Shown here piece by piece: positions 19,913-32,386 of a DNA stretch of 64,000 nt. The DNA is taken from contig OU015498.1 of NCBI GenBank assembly GCA_907164885.2, positions 123,399,727 to 123,463,726 of the forward strand. The letters are read 5' to 3'. Positions within the stretch are counted from its first letter, which is position 1, and each line of letters starts with the position of its first letter. Source of the DNA: Dolomedes plantarius (Eukaryota; Arthropoda; Arachnida; Araneae; Dolomedidae). The translations under genes and the position numbers were made by a program. The notes beneath the pieces were generated by a model, which made no database searches, was not told where the DNA came from, and was given only the letters and a program-made list of their open reading frames with translations.

Positions 19913-20662
19913 AGATGTAACTGTTAGATTAGGGGACACATACCTTTTAAAAGCCAGGAGACTCGACAAACATATCCCTATTTTCAATCATCAGTAGTTA
20001 TTAAAACAATTTATTGAGAAATATGAAAATTTTACTGTGAGTTAAACACTCTTTCTTATTTATAAATATGGCTCTCAGTTTGTTTCTAGCTTGAAGAGAA
20101 ATTTTTTAATTGTTTAGAATTTTAACCATTGTTTTTTTCATTCTTATGTCATTGCGCACATGATATTACCAAAACGATAGGCTAGAATACCATGAAATTT
20201 TATACACTGGCAATATAAATTATGTCATTCCTGCCATAAAAAAATTTACTGCAGTAAAATTTATTAAAATTTTTTTCGAAATAAAAAAAAAAGTTTAAAC
20301 TTTTTTTTTCTGTGAAGAACTAAGAATTTTGATTTCAAAGTAGTAATTCCTTTTAAAGATATGTAGACAGCATAATTTTAAAACTAAAAAAATATGTATA
20401 TTCATTAATTTACGAACAAGTCTGCACGCATGACATAACAATGAAAAAAACAATGGTTGAAGTTTTAGAAAATTAAAATATTTATCTTTAACGTAGAAAA
20501 AAATGAGAGCCATATTTATAAAGAAGAAAGAGTGTTTAACTCACAGTAAAATTTTCCTATTTCTGAATAAATAATTTTAGTAACTACTGATGATTGAAAA
20601 TAAGGTTATGTTTGCTGAGACTCTTGGACTTAAAAACGCACGTGTCCCGTTAATTGCATCTG
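19913..20662. repeat. Large imperfect palindrome (~250-bp arms)
   Basis: About 19913-20170 is the diverged reverse complement of about 20405-20662, with blocks such as GTGAGTTAAACACTCTTTCT and ATTTTCAATCATCAGTAGTT in both arms. The ~235-bp spacer shows nothing. Could be a foldback element or an old inverted duplication. Confidence 0.8.
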
Positions 20663-21488
20663 CATGTAAAATGCTTACTCATTGTGTGGTGCACAGACTT
20701 CAGCTTAAAATCTTTTACTATGTAAAGAACATATTCCCCAGTATCTTAGCAAGCACGATAAAACAAGAAATAATTAAAGTCGACATCTAAACTGATATAT
20801 TTAAGGATGACATTTCAAGAGGATTTCAGAACTGTAAACTATCACATTTAAAACAGATTTAAAGATTATATTTGATAGAATACAGAGCTATAGAGGAATA
20901 ATTTCATAATGGGAAAGTTTTTGGGGTAGGCAGATAGAATGATTTTATTCCTCCTATTAAATTAAGTAAATCAACTGTTTTAGGTAAAGTCTAAAAATTT
21001 CAGCTCTGTAATTCAATAAATTGTGATAGGAAAATTAACTTAATTATATTAAAAACTTTTCATTACCTTAAATATTTACAAACTATTACTAAGAAGATTT
21101 AATACATCACTTTGGTGTACGATATGAATTATATTCAATGTTTTAGAGTCTTACAATCCTATTGTGATAAGATGAAATAATAGCTTAAACTATTAGTACT
21201 AGAAAGCAGCATGGTGTTAATAATTTGTAAGCTTTAAAATTAAATTTATTTGAAATAAATTTTGCAAATGACATCCATCAGAGATGAAGGGTGTTTCTAA
21301 GACTACCGAACTAAATATTTTCAGTAAAATTAGAATTAATTCACAAATATATTACTTAATTTTTTAGATAACTATAATCCAATTTTCAAAATATTTAAAT
21401 TTAAAACTTTCTGGAATATAATTTTAATTTTTTAATATATAACTCGGCACTTATATGAATACAGACTAACTCATTTATTTATGTAAGT
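20663..21488. other. Unassigned AT-rich DNA
   Basis: Nothing recognised. Confidence 0.45.
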
Positions 21489-21832
21489 GATCCTACGAGA
21501 CCGTCATTTTAATATTTATATTTTGGGCCACATTTATCTGAAAATACGAATCTTTGCATTTTCGACTCTAAGAGGAGAAAGTCCTTCGTTTTAAAAAATA
21601 GTAAACAGCTGAAGAATTTTTTTTTTTTGTCTCAAATGAATTCAGCGGCAATGTTATTGCAAAAACCCAGCTGCGGTAGAACCCCTGTTACAGTATCTTC
21701 AACGAAGCAATTTTTCAGCGAAACAAATGACTTATCCTCAGCAACTAGAGTCGAAAATGTAAAGATTCGTAGTTTCAGCTAAATGTGGCCCAAAAGATAG
21801 ATATTAATACGACGGTCTTCTAAGAGCTCTTG
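21489..21832. repeat. Palindromic MITE-like repeat
   Basis: About 87-bp arms: TTTTGGGCCACATTTA and TACGAATCTTTGCATTTTCG on the left recur inverted on the right. Ends fade near 21489 and 21832; no clear target duplication. Confidence 0.65.
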
Positions 21833-23592
21833 TAAAAGCTAGGAGCAAAACAATGTAAAAATCGGAATTCCTCTAAATTTTTCTGATTACACATAATTTC
21901 CAATGAATCTTGCCCACAATGGAAAGGAATAAGCGCCTTACAAGATATACCTGGATATGCTTATAATGAGGGTGAAATATTGGTCCACTGCATCTGGGAA
22001 TGCTAAAGCATTATTACTTTTGCATTAGTTACGTTTCCCTCGAGAGTGCATTTCGTGTAGTTTAATCCTATGCAAAGCAACCTTTGTATACACTGCAAAA
22101 ATCTCTCGTCTTCTATTTAGTGGCTCCTATTGTCAAGGTATGGTTCGTGTATTATTTGTGGTTAGTATGGGATTAAGTTTAGTTTGTCACGGTTTGCTCC
22201 TAGCGTTTGTCCCAAGTGTGATTCCGGCTCACACATTTTCTCTTTCCGGCTTTGCTTTATTATTTTGATGCTCTTGCACAATCTGTGCTTAGACGTATAT
22301 TTTACTCACAGCTCGAACTGTTTTTTTGCGTGCTAAGACATGAATTTTCAGCTGTGATAGGGACATGAAATTTTCCCAGAAATAACTTCATGTGCAGTAT
22401 CTAATTAGCTATGGATTTCAATGAGAGGTTACGCATATTTTTGTTTCTAATTTGAGATGCTACATTTTTCTCAAAATTTTTAATTTGGAAATTTTTGTTT
22501 ATGTACCATAACCCTTTGTCAATAGAGGACTATGTAGTTACTTTGTACTAGCTACACCGTGAAATCAAAACCCCCATGCCTCATGTATGATAGATTTATA
22601 AATACAATGGACAAATGCAAATGACTTTCCAGACGATATTTAGTGGCGATGAATGTCTTCAGTAAAGTTTCAAATGTATACAGAGTAAACGAAACTGGCT
22701 TACCAGCATACAGAAACACCATAAAAAAAATAAACAGTGTTCTTCTTGTTTATGTTATTTGCATATAAATACAATATACACATTGCCCTTCTCAGGAGCA
22801 TCTTCATTGGGCAGTAAATGTCTTTGTTACTTATTCTTCACACCATTGATATTCTTGATGAAAAATATCAGGATGCAACAATTTTTCGTACTCTATCTTA
22901 CTTCACACTGTTGGTGGTAAAGCCTTATTCTCGTCAGTTTCCTGCCTATAGTGAAAAACATTTGAAACTCCGTTAAACTTCTGTGCACACCTTAAAGAAG
23001 TAAATATGCCCAAAAATGCATAAAATTAATTAATGAGACTGAACTTAGTTGTGTTAATAATTTATACCTTATATAATCAAGCAACAAACGTCTTTCGGTA
23101 TTTTCTTGGTCGTGTTCTTCAGAGCATAATTCAGCCGGTCATAATACGGCAGAAACAAAAATTTCTTACGAGCGGAAACTTTCTCTTGTTACTGATGAAG
23201 ATATTTGTTCTTATAAAAATCCACTTCCCGATGAACAATTTGCTAATATCATGCTGCAATTTTGATGTGAAATTTTAACAATCAGTATGTAACAATTGTA
23301 TGTTTATTCTACTACAAATGGCTACATATTAATTTATGATACATTTTTTTGCATTCATATAATAATAACATTCGTAAAATAAAAAGGGTTCTGAACACAT
23401 ATTTATTTTAAATTTTATTGGGAACGTTAAGATTGTGTGTGTATGTTTATGGCGCAGACTTTAAATCGCACAAAAAGGTACAGAGAAACCATTTTCCTAT
23501 GTATAAATGATAGAAAATGTGTAAACCTGAATCAAAACTATATTTATCAAAAACGTGTTTTTAAAGGTCGAACATGGCGGTTTTTAATTAAA
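21833..23592. other. Unassigned AT-rich DNA
   Basis: No supported feature. Confidence 0.4.
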
Positions 23593-23632
23593 AGTTTAGA
23601 TTAAACTAATAACAATTAGTTTAATCTAAACT
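23593..23632. repeat. Perfect 17-bp inverted repeat
   Basis: AGTTTAGATTAAACTAA, 6-bp loop, then its exact reverse complement. It lies 73 bp upstream of the second LTR element. Confidence 0.9.
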
Positions 23633-23705
23633 CCCAGATCAATAACCACAAACATATAATCCGCGCGTAATTTTTTTAAATGGAAAAAAAAACAAAGTAT
23701 GCGAC

Positions 23706-24495
23706 TGTCGTAACGTTTTGAAACGCTTATTAACTTTTGCTACAATATTACTATTAAAGCCTGTTTTGCCATTCCAATACTTAAACGCATTAGGGAGCTG
23801 TTCCCTCAATAATTTTCCAGGGGTATATAGTCCCCCAGACATTCACTTCTTTCTCAAAATATGTGCACCCATTTGGTCACGTTTCAGCATTCATCGCTTA
23901 TCAGCGGAAACAGAAAATACCAATGTTAATCCCTTAAAAGGGGTTGCCTAACGCTTGGCGAAAAGATTCTCCCTTTATCCCCTTCCCCTCGTAGAACACA
24001 CAAAATAACCCTTTGTCTTATAGCTTTGGAGGAGCCTGCTGGCGACCGCTGTTTCGCCAAGTTCCAGATGTTTTCCTCTTCACGTCACGTGACGGGGCCA
24101 GTACAGGAGCGAAGTTTGAATTGCAGAAACTAGTCCCTGCCAACTAAGGATGTTTCTACCATTCTAGATTCCGACGCCCAGGCCGAAAGTTCTCCGGCAA
24201 ATATCGGCGATTCGATCCCGGCCTCCTGATCCTTCATGGCTGATATGGAGATAACCCAACGATGTAACCTAATGTAACCGGCCCTAAGCCCCATCTAGTA
24301 TAATTTAAAATAAATTATGAGATACTTCATTTTAAAAATCGACTTGTTATTGTCACATTCTTTTTGTAATTTTTTTTTCAGAATAACAAGTTATGGCTAT
24401 TTGTAATGCCACGCCAGAGTATTAAATGTGGCTCCACCTTCATCTTTCCAATGCATCATAATTTTTAGTACCACATCTCACATTTTAGTGCCACA
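23706..24495 (+). repeat. 5' LTR, family 2
   Basis: Contains GGGGTATATAGTCCCC near 23820 (TATA candidate inside a GC near-palindrome) and GTCACGTGAC near 24087. Ends CACA. Confidence 0.85.
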
Positions 24496-24884
24496 ATTGG
24501 GCCGTGACCACCAGTCAACCAAGGTCTGTGTAATCTTTTTCTTTTTTATTTGAGTCTGGCAATTTAACGTTAACTCATAAATTTGATAATGCATATCCTA
24601 TTACTTGTAATTTTTCCAATGGCTCTCATCATTTGACAATTAGGTAGTGATAATTTGATACAATTATTATTTTGAAAAATATTCATAATTTGCTTTAGAT
24701 ATCAAATGTGCATATATATATATATATATGAATTTTCATAATTTTGCTTTTTTTTGCGTATATCTATATTTTTATGATTGCACAATTCTTTTTCATTTTT
24801 TTCGTTCATTTCACTAGATATACATATTGATATATATTATATTTCTTTGGAACTCAACTTGTGTACTTAGTTTAATTTTTAACC

Positions 24885-25025
24885 ATGGCACCTAATCAAT
24901 CTATGCTGTTAAATATCTTGCCTTTTGAAGGAGACCCTAGTTTATTAAACTTTTTCTTTGGCCAAATTGATGTGCATGTTGTCATCCCAGGAGCAACTGC
25001 ACTGTTACGATGTAAGGCCACTTAA
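24885..25025 (+). pseudogene. Short gag N-terminal fragment
   Basis: ATG at 24885 starts a 46-codon frame with LNILPFEGDPSLLNFFFGQI, reminiscent of the start of gypsy-type Gag proteins (LP.F.GDP..L..F...I). It closes at TAA and no further gag follows. Its place just inside the 5' LTR supports this reading, but similarity is short. Confidence 0.45.
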
Positions 25026-25214
25026 AGTAGTGGCATTAAAAAATTTACGTAAGGTAGTCATCCTAGCGAGCTACTCTTCATTTTTTTCTTTTGTAGTTCT
25101 CCTCACATAGGAGCTACTCACCACTCAAAGCAGTGGTGTTTGTCAAGTACCTCAACATCATAAAATCCTCATCCTCATTCACCCTGATTCAAGTGTTATT
25201 CAATGTGTTCCAGT

Positions 25215-25345
25215 GCTATAATATGATAGATACCAGTGTATTTATTTTATGTTATTTTATTACTTGCTTATCATATGCTATAATATGATAGATACCAGTG
25301 TATTTATTTTTATGTTATTTTATTACTTGCTTATCATATGCTATA
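25215..25345. repeat. 62-bp tandem duplication in LTR-element interior
   Basis: GCTATAATATGATAGATACC and the following ~40 bp are present twice, starting near 25215 and 25277, then a partial third. Confidence 0.85.
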
Positions 25346-25550
25346 TATATAGATACATTTAACCACTGCATTAAATATTTTTAGGGGAAATGTTGTCCAG
25401 TTTGTTGGCCACTTTTGCTCCACTTAGGTGGTAAATTGTTTGTTTTGATTATGCATCGGTACATAGATATAACTTTTTGGCGTTACGCCATTTTTTTTTT
25501 GGTTGGTAATCATGTGTTCCCTACTTTTTTTGTGTGTCTGCGGGGGTGAA

Positions 25551-26338
25551 TGTCGTAACGTTTTGAAACGCTTATTAACTTTTGCTACAATATTACTATT
25601 AAAGCCTGTTTTGCCATTCGAATACTTAAACGCATTAGGGAGCTGTTCCCTCAATAATTTTCCAGGGGTATATAGTCCCCCAGACATTCACTTCTTTCTG
25701 AAAAAATGTGCACCCTTTTGGTCACGTTATCAGCATTCATCGCTTATCAGCGGAAACAGAAAATACCAATGTTAATCCCTTAAAAGGGGTTGCCTAACGC
25801 TTGGCGAAAAGATTCTCCATTTATCCCCTTCCCCTCGTAGAACACACAAAATAACCCTTTGTCTTATAGCTTTGGCGGAGCCTGCTGGCGACCGCTGTTT
25901 CGCCAAGTTCCAGATGCTTTCCTCTTCACGTCACGTGACGGGGCCAGCACAGGAGCGAAGTTTGAATTGCAGAAACTAGTCCCTGCCAACTAAGGATGTT
26001 TCTACCATTCTAGATTCCGACGCCCAGGCCGAAAGTTCTCCGGCAAATATCGGCGATTCGATCCCGGCCTCCTGATCCTTCATGGCTGATATGGAGATAA
26101 CCCAACGATGTAACCTAATGTAACCGGCCCTAAGCCCCATCTAGTTTAATTTAAAATAAATTATGAGGTACTTCATTTTAAAAATCGACTTGTTATTGTC
26201 ACATTCTTTTTGTATTTTTTTCAGAATAACAAGTTATGGCCATTTGTAATGCCACGCCAGAGTATTAAATGTGGCTCCACCTTCATCTTTCCAAAGCATC
26301 ATAATTTTCAGTACCACATCTCACATTTTAGTGCCAGA
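25551..26338 (+). repeat. 3' LTR, family 2
   Basis: Partner of 23706-24495. Differs in the last bases (CAGA against CACA). Confidence 0.85.
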
Positions 26339-26553
26339 GCGACAGAAAGACGATGTATACATGACTCAGAATTAACTTAATATAAAACACTTATTTACAA
26401 AAGATAACTCAACAATCCTTTAGGTTTAATAGATATTTTCATTAAATAGTGCAAAAATTACTAGAAATAAGTTATATAAAATCCTATTTTATGGATTAAA
26501 AGGTCCTTATAAAATTATTCGTCTTTCCTGGTTTTCCAATCAAAACCCTACAG

Positions 26554-26792
26554 CCTACCTGGTTCTCAACCTTTTTAGCCCATTGACCCACTTTCAAAGG
26601 TAAGAAAAATAAAATGATCACTTCGTGATCCCAGAGACCCAAACTTAATAACAGTAATAATAAATAACTGCACGAGCAAGAAGCTAAATCTATTAAGCTG
26701 CCATGATAGCAACCTTTCGCGACCCCCCCCCCCCTTACATGTCACCGCAACCACCACCCCGGGAATCGCGGCCCTCAGGTTGAGAAACGCTG
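26554..26792. mobile_element. hAT MITE 3
   Basis: CTGGTTCTCAACC near the left end and GGTTGAGAAACGCTG at the right end are hAT-type termini; flanks CCCTACAG (26546-26553) and CCCTATAG (26793-26800) match at seven of eight bases. Contains a C homopolymer near 26725. Confidence 0.75.
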
Positions 26793-26847
26793 CCCTATAG
26801 TAACCAACATGGAAAATTACATGGCAATAGATTGTTATCAGGGGTAC

Positions 26848-27648
26848 TGTCGTAACGCTTTTACGCTTTTATAATACTTCTATAAAATATATTATTGTCA
26901 CCTTGATACAAACGCCATAAGGGGATGTTACCCTTGCTTGGGTTCATTATCTAAATTTAGATAGTTCCCCTGTCTGTCAGAAAAAGTTTCACAGAAAACT
27001 CAATTTTTGTCCCTGCATAACAACCAATATCACTCTAATACGAATTCCAGAAAAGGGTTGCAGATGAGACATTTCCTGCGTTGTTCCATTTTACATAATT
27101 TTCGCCTTCCCCTCACGACACACAAAATGCCCACAAAATGTCCTAACCATTGTTACCACAGCGTTGGCGGAACTATAGTTGGCGAGCGCAAGTCGCCAAT
27201 ATCCAGATGTTTTGCTCATCAACATCACGTGACAAAGCCAGGACTGGAGAGGGAATTTTGATTGCGAACATAGACCGATTTTTCACCACCAGCAGGGTCG
27301 GACGCAGCTATCATGATGGGAAAGGAACGTATTAGCGGCACTCCAATTCCAGTTACCAGGGTCTACGTGCCGAGACATCGTCGCCCTCCGGATGCTGCTT
27401 AGATGCCTTCATCATTTTTTGTCATGGCCTTAAGCAACCTTCTTTTTTTTCAATAGTCTAAATAAATAAAAAATCCTGATGTGCATCAACCATCTTTGAC
27501 TAGTTTCTGTCACGCTTTCTCCTTCTTTTTTTTCAGAATAACAAGCTATGGCCATAGGTAGCCATATTAATAACTGGGTATATCTCCATCTTCAAATTGT
27601 TAAAGTCCTTGCCACAACTTATTAATGACTACTGATCATTATTTGACA
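26848..27648 (+). repeat. Solo LTR, diverged member of family 2
   Basis: Starts TGTCGTAACGC and ends TTTGACA, with exact 5-bp flanks GGTAC (26843-26847, 27649-27653). Clear but diverged similarity to the two LTRs above (TCACGTGAC, TTTTTTCAGAATAACAAG, CTATGGCCAT). The exact TSD with no internal region indicates LTR-LTR recombination after an intact insertion. Confidence 0.82.
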
Positions 27649-27837
27649 GGTACCAGAGATACCCCATTGCGTTGTGTAAAATTGGGAGGTGAACTCCAAA
27701 GGTAATGATACGTTTATAAATAAAATAAGAACATTTATTTTACAATATTATACAAAGGTTAGTTTACATATTATAAATGAAGATCTTGGATAAATATACA
27801 TCATGTATAAGAATTAGGCCATGTTGTATCCGCTTCC

Positions 27838-28269
27838 TGTGGAAGAACCATTACGGGTCGATCAAAATAAAGTTCAATTTATCAAAATTGATTAAAACAC
27901 CAGCACTATTTGAAAGGGGAGAAATGAACAACCTGGGGGTCTTTGAGGAGGCAGCGGGGCATGGCACGGTGAGGCAGGGGCACTTCTACCGGTAGAGGCC
28001 GCAGGCTCGGCGCGGGCGGTATCTCGTCTCGTCGGGGGTTTAGCGGGGGCGCATCTCTCCTCTCCTGGTCATCGCGCAGCCGTTCCAGGTCTTTTTTCCC
28101 AGCTCGCCACACAATCTCTGACCCTCTGAATCAGCTCTCGTCATCGATTCTCTAAAAAACTCGGGGTTCATTTTTCCCCTTTTTTGGTTTTGGACCCTCC
28201 CCAGACTGGTCTCTCACGAAAATTTATTGTCGTTCTGAGTATTTTATTCGTGGGCACGATAATACGACA
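27838..28269 (-). repeat. Antisense LTR of a third retroelement (partial)
   Basis: On the minus strand, TCAACGGTGGGGA (polypurine-like) is followed by TGTCGTATTATCG... and the segment ends ...TTCTTCCACA at 27838. GC-rich middle. No partner LTR is present in the window. Boundaries rest on terminal TG/CA and polypurine position only. Confidence 0.45.
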
Positions 28270-28610
28270 TCCCCACCGTTGACTCCGGTGGCATTTTTAT
28301 TTCCGCGAAAATTGGATGCCCCTTGAGTCTTTCCTGGAATTTTCTTCCTCCCATCCAAAGGAATTTTGGGGTGCGATGTTTCTTGGAACTTGGTGCAGGT
28401 GCAGGACAGGCCCCTTTTTTCCAATATCGCCGTTTTATGACCCACAGATGTGTTGACGAAAAAAGAAAATGGCGATACTGTTGGCAGGAGGCAAAATTGT
28501 GGATGCTTCACAACATAGATATATTTTGTGGATAAAAATGAGAGTACACTGAAGTCACAATTACCCGTGTTCATTAATGGCACGAGTGTACCCCAAAAGT
28601 CGGAAAACAC
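28270..28610 (-). pseudogene. Possible 3' end of retroelement polyprotein
   Basis: Two overlapping minus-strand frames stay open here. One runs 28610-28224. The other reads STVGMSYYRAHE across the polypurine tract into the LTR and stops at 28245-28247, as some retroelement polyproteins do. I recognise no domain in either, so coding is unproven; position beside the LTR is the main support. Confidence 0.3.
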
Positions 28611-28714
28611 AGATAATCCAAAATGGTCCCGTATACTACGAAAAATGAACCATTAGTTTTAAATGAACTACATATAGTAATTTAAACAGTTAATTAAAAC
28701 TGTAATGAAAAATA

Positions 28715-29279
28715 CAGGGTATCCGGGCTAAAAGTATCCAAATGTTATGGCTTATTTTTACGGAACTACCCATTAGAATTATTATTTTAAAGTTTAAATA
28801 GAAAGAATATCATAAAATTTTAATAGCAATCATATATTTCGATCATAGTATCATAGATTTCGATGTGTGCACCTTTTGTAGCACGACAAACGTCTAAATG
28901 GTGATCCAATTATTTCCAAGAGTTTCGTAGCATATCAGGAGTTGTTACACGAATTTCTTGAATGATACGCCTCTTCAACTCCTCCATAGTTTAAATTTTT
29001 TGTTTATACACAACGTATTTAATGAATACCCAAGCAAAACAGTATTAAGAACTTCTGATGTGCTACGAAACACTTGGAGAGAACTGGATTACCATTTAGA
29101 TGTTAGTCGTGCTACAAAAGGTGCACACATCGAAATCTATGATACTTTGATCGTAATATATGATTGATATTTAAACTGGGTGATATTTTCTTTCTATTTA
29201 AATATATTTTTTTAATTCTAATTTGTAGTTCCGTAAAAATAAGTCATAACTTTTGGATACTTTTAGGCCGGACATCCTG
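28715..29279. mobile_element. Snap-back mariner MITE, copy 1
   Basis: TIR CAGGGTATCCGGGCTAAAAG at left, reverse complement at right, flanked by TA (28713-28714, 29280-29281). The whole element is a long palindrome: both arms carry the same piece of mariner transposase 3' end in opposite directions, with a short spacer near 29000. Same design as 39515-40059. Confidence 0.85.
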
Positions 29280-29281
29280 TA

Positions 29282-31255
29282 TACTTTTTAGTTTTCCTTC
29301 GGAAAAAATAAGTTATGCCCGTTTATTCACGATGGAATTCTTATGGGTAATTTGTAACCATTTTCGTGGTACTCGAATAATTTTCTTAATTAATAATCCA
29401 CTTTCGAATAATCAAGCGTTAAGAGAAAGTTCATTGTTAAATTACATTTTTAAGGCCAAAGTCAATAATAAATCAGCTGCTCCAGATAAGCTTTAACCTG
29501 CAAGGAGCCTAACAAGCTTGTAAAATAAAATATAAGAGAAAGCAATAAAAACTGGTAAAATTAATTTATTTAATATGATATTTTACACTGACGGTTTTGG
29601 CTGTCATTCATGCTTTTTGTTACAAAACGAGTTTTTCCGAACATTAATGCTTCACTAGTTCTTCCAATTCTTTCAAACTAATGAATTCTGGCACAACATT
29701 CTATGCACTTTTGATGAATCGCCTCACCTGTTATGTTAGTAAGTAATTACCACCCACACTGCAAACATTCATACTACTGACCTCGACCGCAACAAGCACT
29801 TATTGACCAATTTACATATTGACTTCTGACGAGAATTTTAATCAATCTTCATAAACAGTCAAGAGGTTGAATCACAGCTTTTTCACTTTTTATTTATCAC
29901 TGTTGCTTCAGTTTAAGTGCCTTGGTCAGAAGCGTTTTGTATCAGTATAAATATTCAAATCGATAATTCAAGTATTTTTTCTAGAGAGTAGTTCGTGATT
30001 TTTGAATTTGTGTATAAACGGAATTTTCTCATGCGGTGCCGCTACGTCCCGGTGTTCCCCAGCAGGTTTCTAAAATCGATTGTCATTAATTATACGTTTC
30101 ACATGAACGGTTCTGAAACATATGAATTTTCGCAACAATTTCTTGTAATGATTTCCAAATGCTTATTTTTCTTCTCATGAACTGAAGAGCTCCGTGGCAA
30201 GTTATACGGGATTTCCTTGGCATATCAGTGAAGCGTCTTCTCATTAGATAAATAATTATGTCACGACAGCAAGCCACAATTTTGATGGACTTCATTTATC
30301 GGAATCACTTTGCGTGTATCACTGACCTCCTGAATTGTACCTCATGCTTTTCATCTTATGTGACGCTATTTCTTTATTATTTTTTTCCTCCATCTTAAAT
30401 CCCCTACGATCAAACTTTTATCCAAGCACGGAAATCATACGATATCAGAAAATGAGTTTACTACTTAGAAATTAAAGGTGTGGAAATCTTAGACGGTGCT
30501 GTGCAAACAACTCTCTCGTTAGCAATGGTGACTTATGTATGAAGCATATACGGCTTCTGCATATCCTATGAAGTATTTAATAATTTATGCAACTTCTAAC
30601 CTAGGGTCAACATTGAGTGGCAGTCCTACAGTGTATTTATTGATTTTGATACTGTTTGAAACTCAGGACTCAGACATACACTTTTAAATAGTTTTATTTA
30701 ACACTTGAAAAAGAACCTCCATAGCCCGTACTTATTGCTTTATGGAATTATATGCTGACTGAGTAATATTTAAATAAATAAACATATATATACCCATGTA
30801 TACATATATACCATAAGAAATTCCGCAGAGTTTAATTTGGAATCCATTATGATATTTATGACTATTTCTATATTATTACGTGTTTGTTCTTAATTCGTAA
30901 ATTCTTTACTGTGGAGGGCATCTCGTATACTAGAGTGTAAGTATAATATCAATGTTTTCTAGGAAATTATGCATTTATGATTTCTTATTCATCATTGCTT
31001 ATTTTAAAAACAGGTGTGATACATATCCGAAACGAGTTCCTTATAATTTATTATATCAGTGATAAAAGTAAATAGATTTTTCAATTGAAACATCGTTCAA
31101 TACATCGAAAATTTATACTTTTACATTTTTTTATAGTTAATTATATTCCTAGTAATATGCTTGAAACTTTTAAATTGTTTAACTTTATCCTGGAAAATTG
31201 ATCACGGATCATTTGCTTACCGAATGTACCATACCTATATATATCCTATACATAC

Positions 31256-31258
<3 letters not shown>
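29282..31258. other. Unassigned DNA
   Basis: No supported feature. Confidence 0.4.

Positions 31259-31317
<59 letters not shown>
31259..31317. repeat. (TA)n microsatellite
   Basis: Uninterrupted TA repeats. Confidence 0.95.
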
Positions 31318-31319
<2 letters not shown>

Positions 31320-32384
31320 AATACAAATAGCAGAAATGTAAATAAAACAACAAACAAACCTATCGGAGTCTCAGTCTGAGCACATGCTTGGAATTGTAGC
31401 CAATCACTTTAAATACAAACGGTTTATTGGACTTTAGACCTAACACAGTGGACGAGAAGAAGTATGTTTTCAATCACTTGAGAGGCGTTGTCAGTAGTCT
31501 CCACAAGTAAGTCAAGCAAAAGTACAAATATATCATTAGAAACATTGTACTTTTGTTTCACTCACTCATGTAATGGCTACCGTTTGTGTGTGATGACATT
31601 TTATGAATGAACGACACATTTTCTTAAGAATGCTCATAAAAAGTATTAAGGTTAATGGCCAATAAAGCAAAATTCTAGGCATATACATTTAAGGAGTTTT
31701 GTATACTTAAAATTTTCAGAAAATAGTGTAATATGTTTATCTTTGATTTCCTGTTTTATAACCAAAACTTAAATTAAAAATGCTTTATGATGATTCGGCT
31801 GCAAATAATTGTATATAAGCTGATTTAAAGCCTTTTTTGACTGTTTTCAGAGTATAAAATAGCATAGTTAAATGGTGTACTATTGAAATGGTAAATGCTG
31901 AAGAATATTACAGAAGCAATGCATTAATAACTTTATCAGGTCGGCCAAAATATTTTAAATCCTCTGTTTTGTTCTGCTTTTTATCCTCTGCTAACATACG
32001 TATATGAAGAGTGGTATATAGTATATAGGTATCATAACAGTATATATGTGTTCTGTAAAATTTAATAATAATCTAAGAAATTTTAAGGTGACATTTGTCT
32101 ATATATACTATATGAGTTATAAGAAAAACGTTTAAGTTTTGCACTGCATCTATGCTCCCTTGCATAGTATCTTTCATTACTACACGGAAATTTTTACTCT
32201 TGAAAAGCTGACTGTATAGTAATATCTTTTATTTTTCAGTTTAAAGTCAAATTTTTATAAATGTTACAATCAATTTTTCAGCATTATAGTATTTAAAAAA
32301 TGGTAAAATCGTTATTAATTTTATAAAATACTAAATAGTTATAATTGACCAAAATAGGAAGGTAAATTTAGCTTATTACTCGAG
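31318..32384. other. Unassigned AT-rich DNA
   Basis: Nothing recognised. Confidence 0.45.
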
Positions 32385-32386
32385 TA

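Larger units (their letters stand above)
23706..26338 (+). mobile_element. Non-autonomous LTR retrotransposon with 5-bp TSD
   Basis: Direct repeats 23706-24495 and 25551-26338 start TGTCGTAACG and end GCCA(C/G)A. GCGAC flanks the element exactly (23701-23705 and 26339-26343). The ~1.05-kb interior begins with a PBS-like TTGGGCCGTGACC and a short gag-like frame; no pol. By eye the LTRs differ at about 15-20 places, so this insertion is older than the one at 895. Confidence 0.85.

Noticed and set aside
22190..22270. CPKC..GSH pattern like the Cys/His end of some LINE polyproteins
   Set aside because: Single short motif in a frame with no supporting upstream RT residues.
24190..24250. B-box-like GATTCGATCCCGG, also near 26055
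   Set aside because: No A box at the right distance; it is simply part of the family 2 LTR.
27906..28112. Pro/Arg/Glu-rich 68-codon minus frame
   Set aside because: Starts without ATG, lies in the GC-rich part of the antisense LTR; composition, not coding, explains the open frame.
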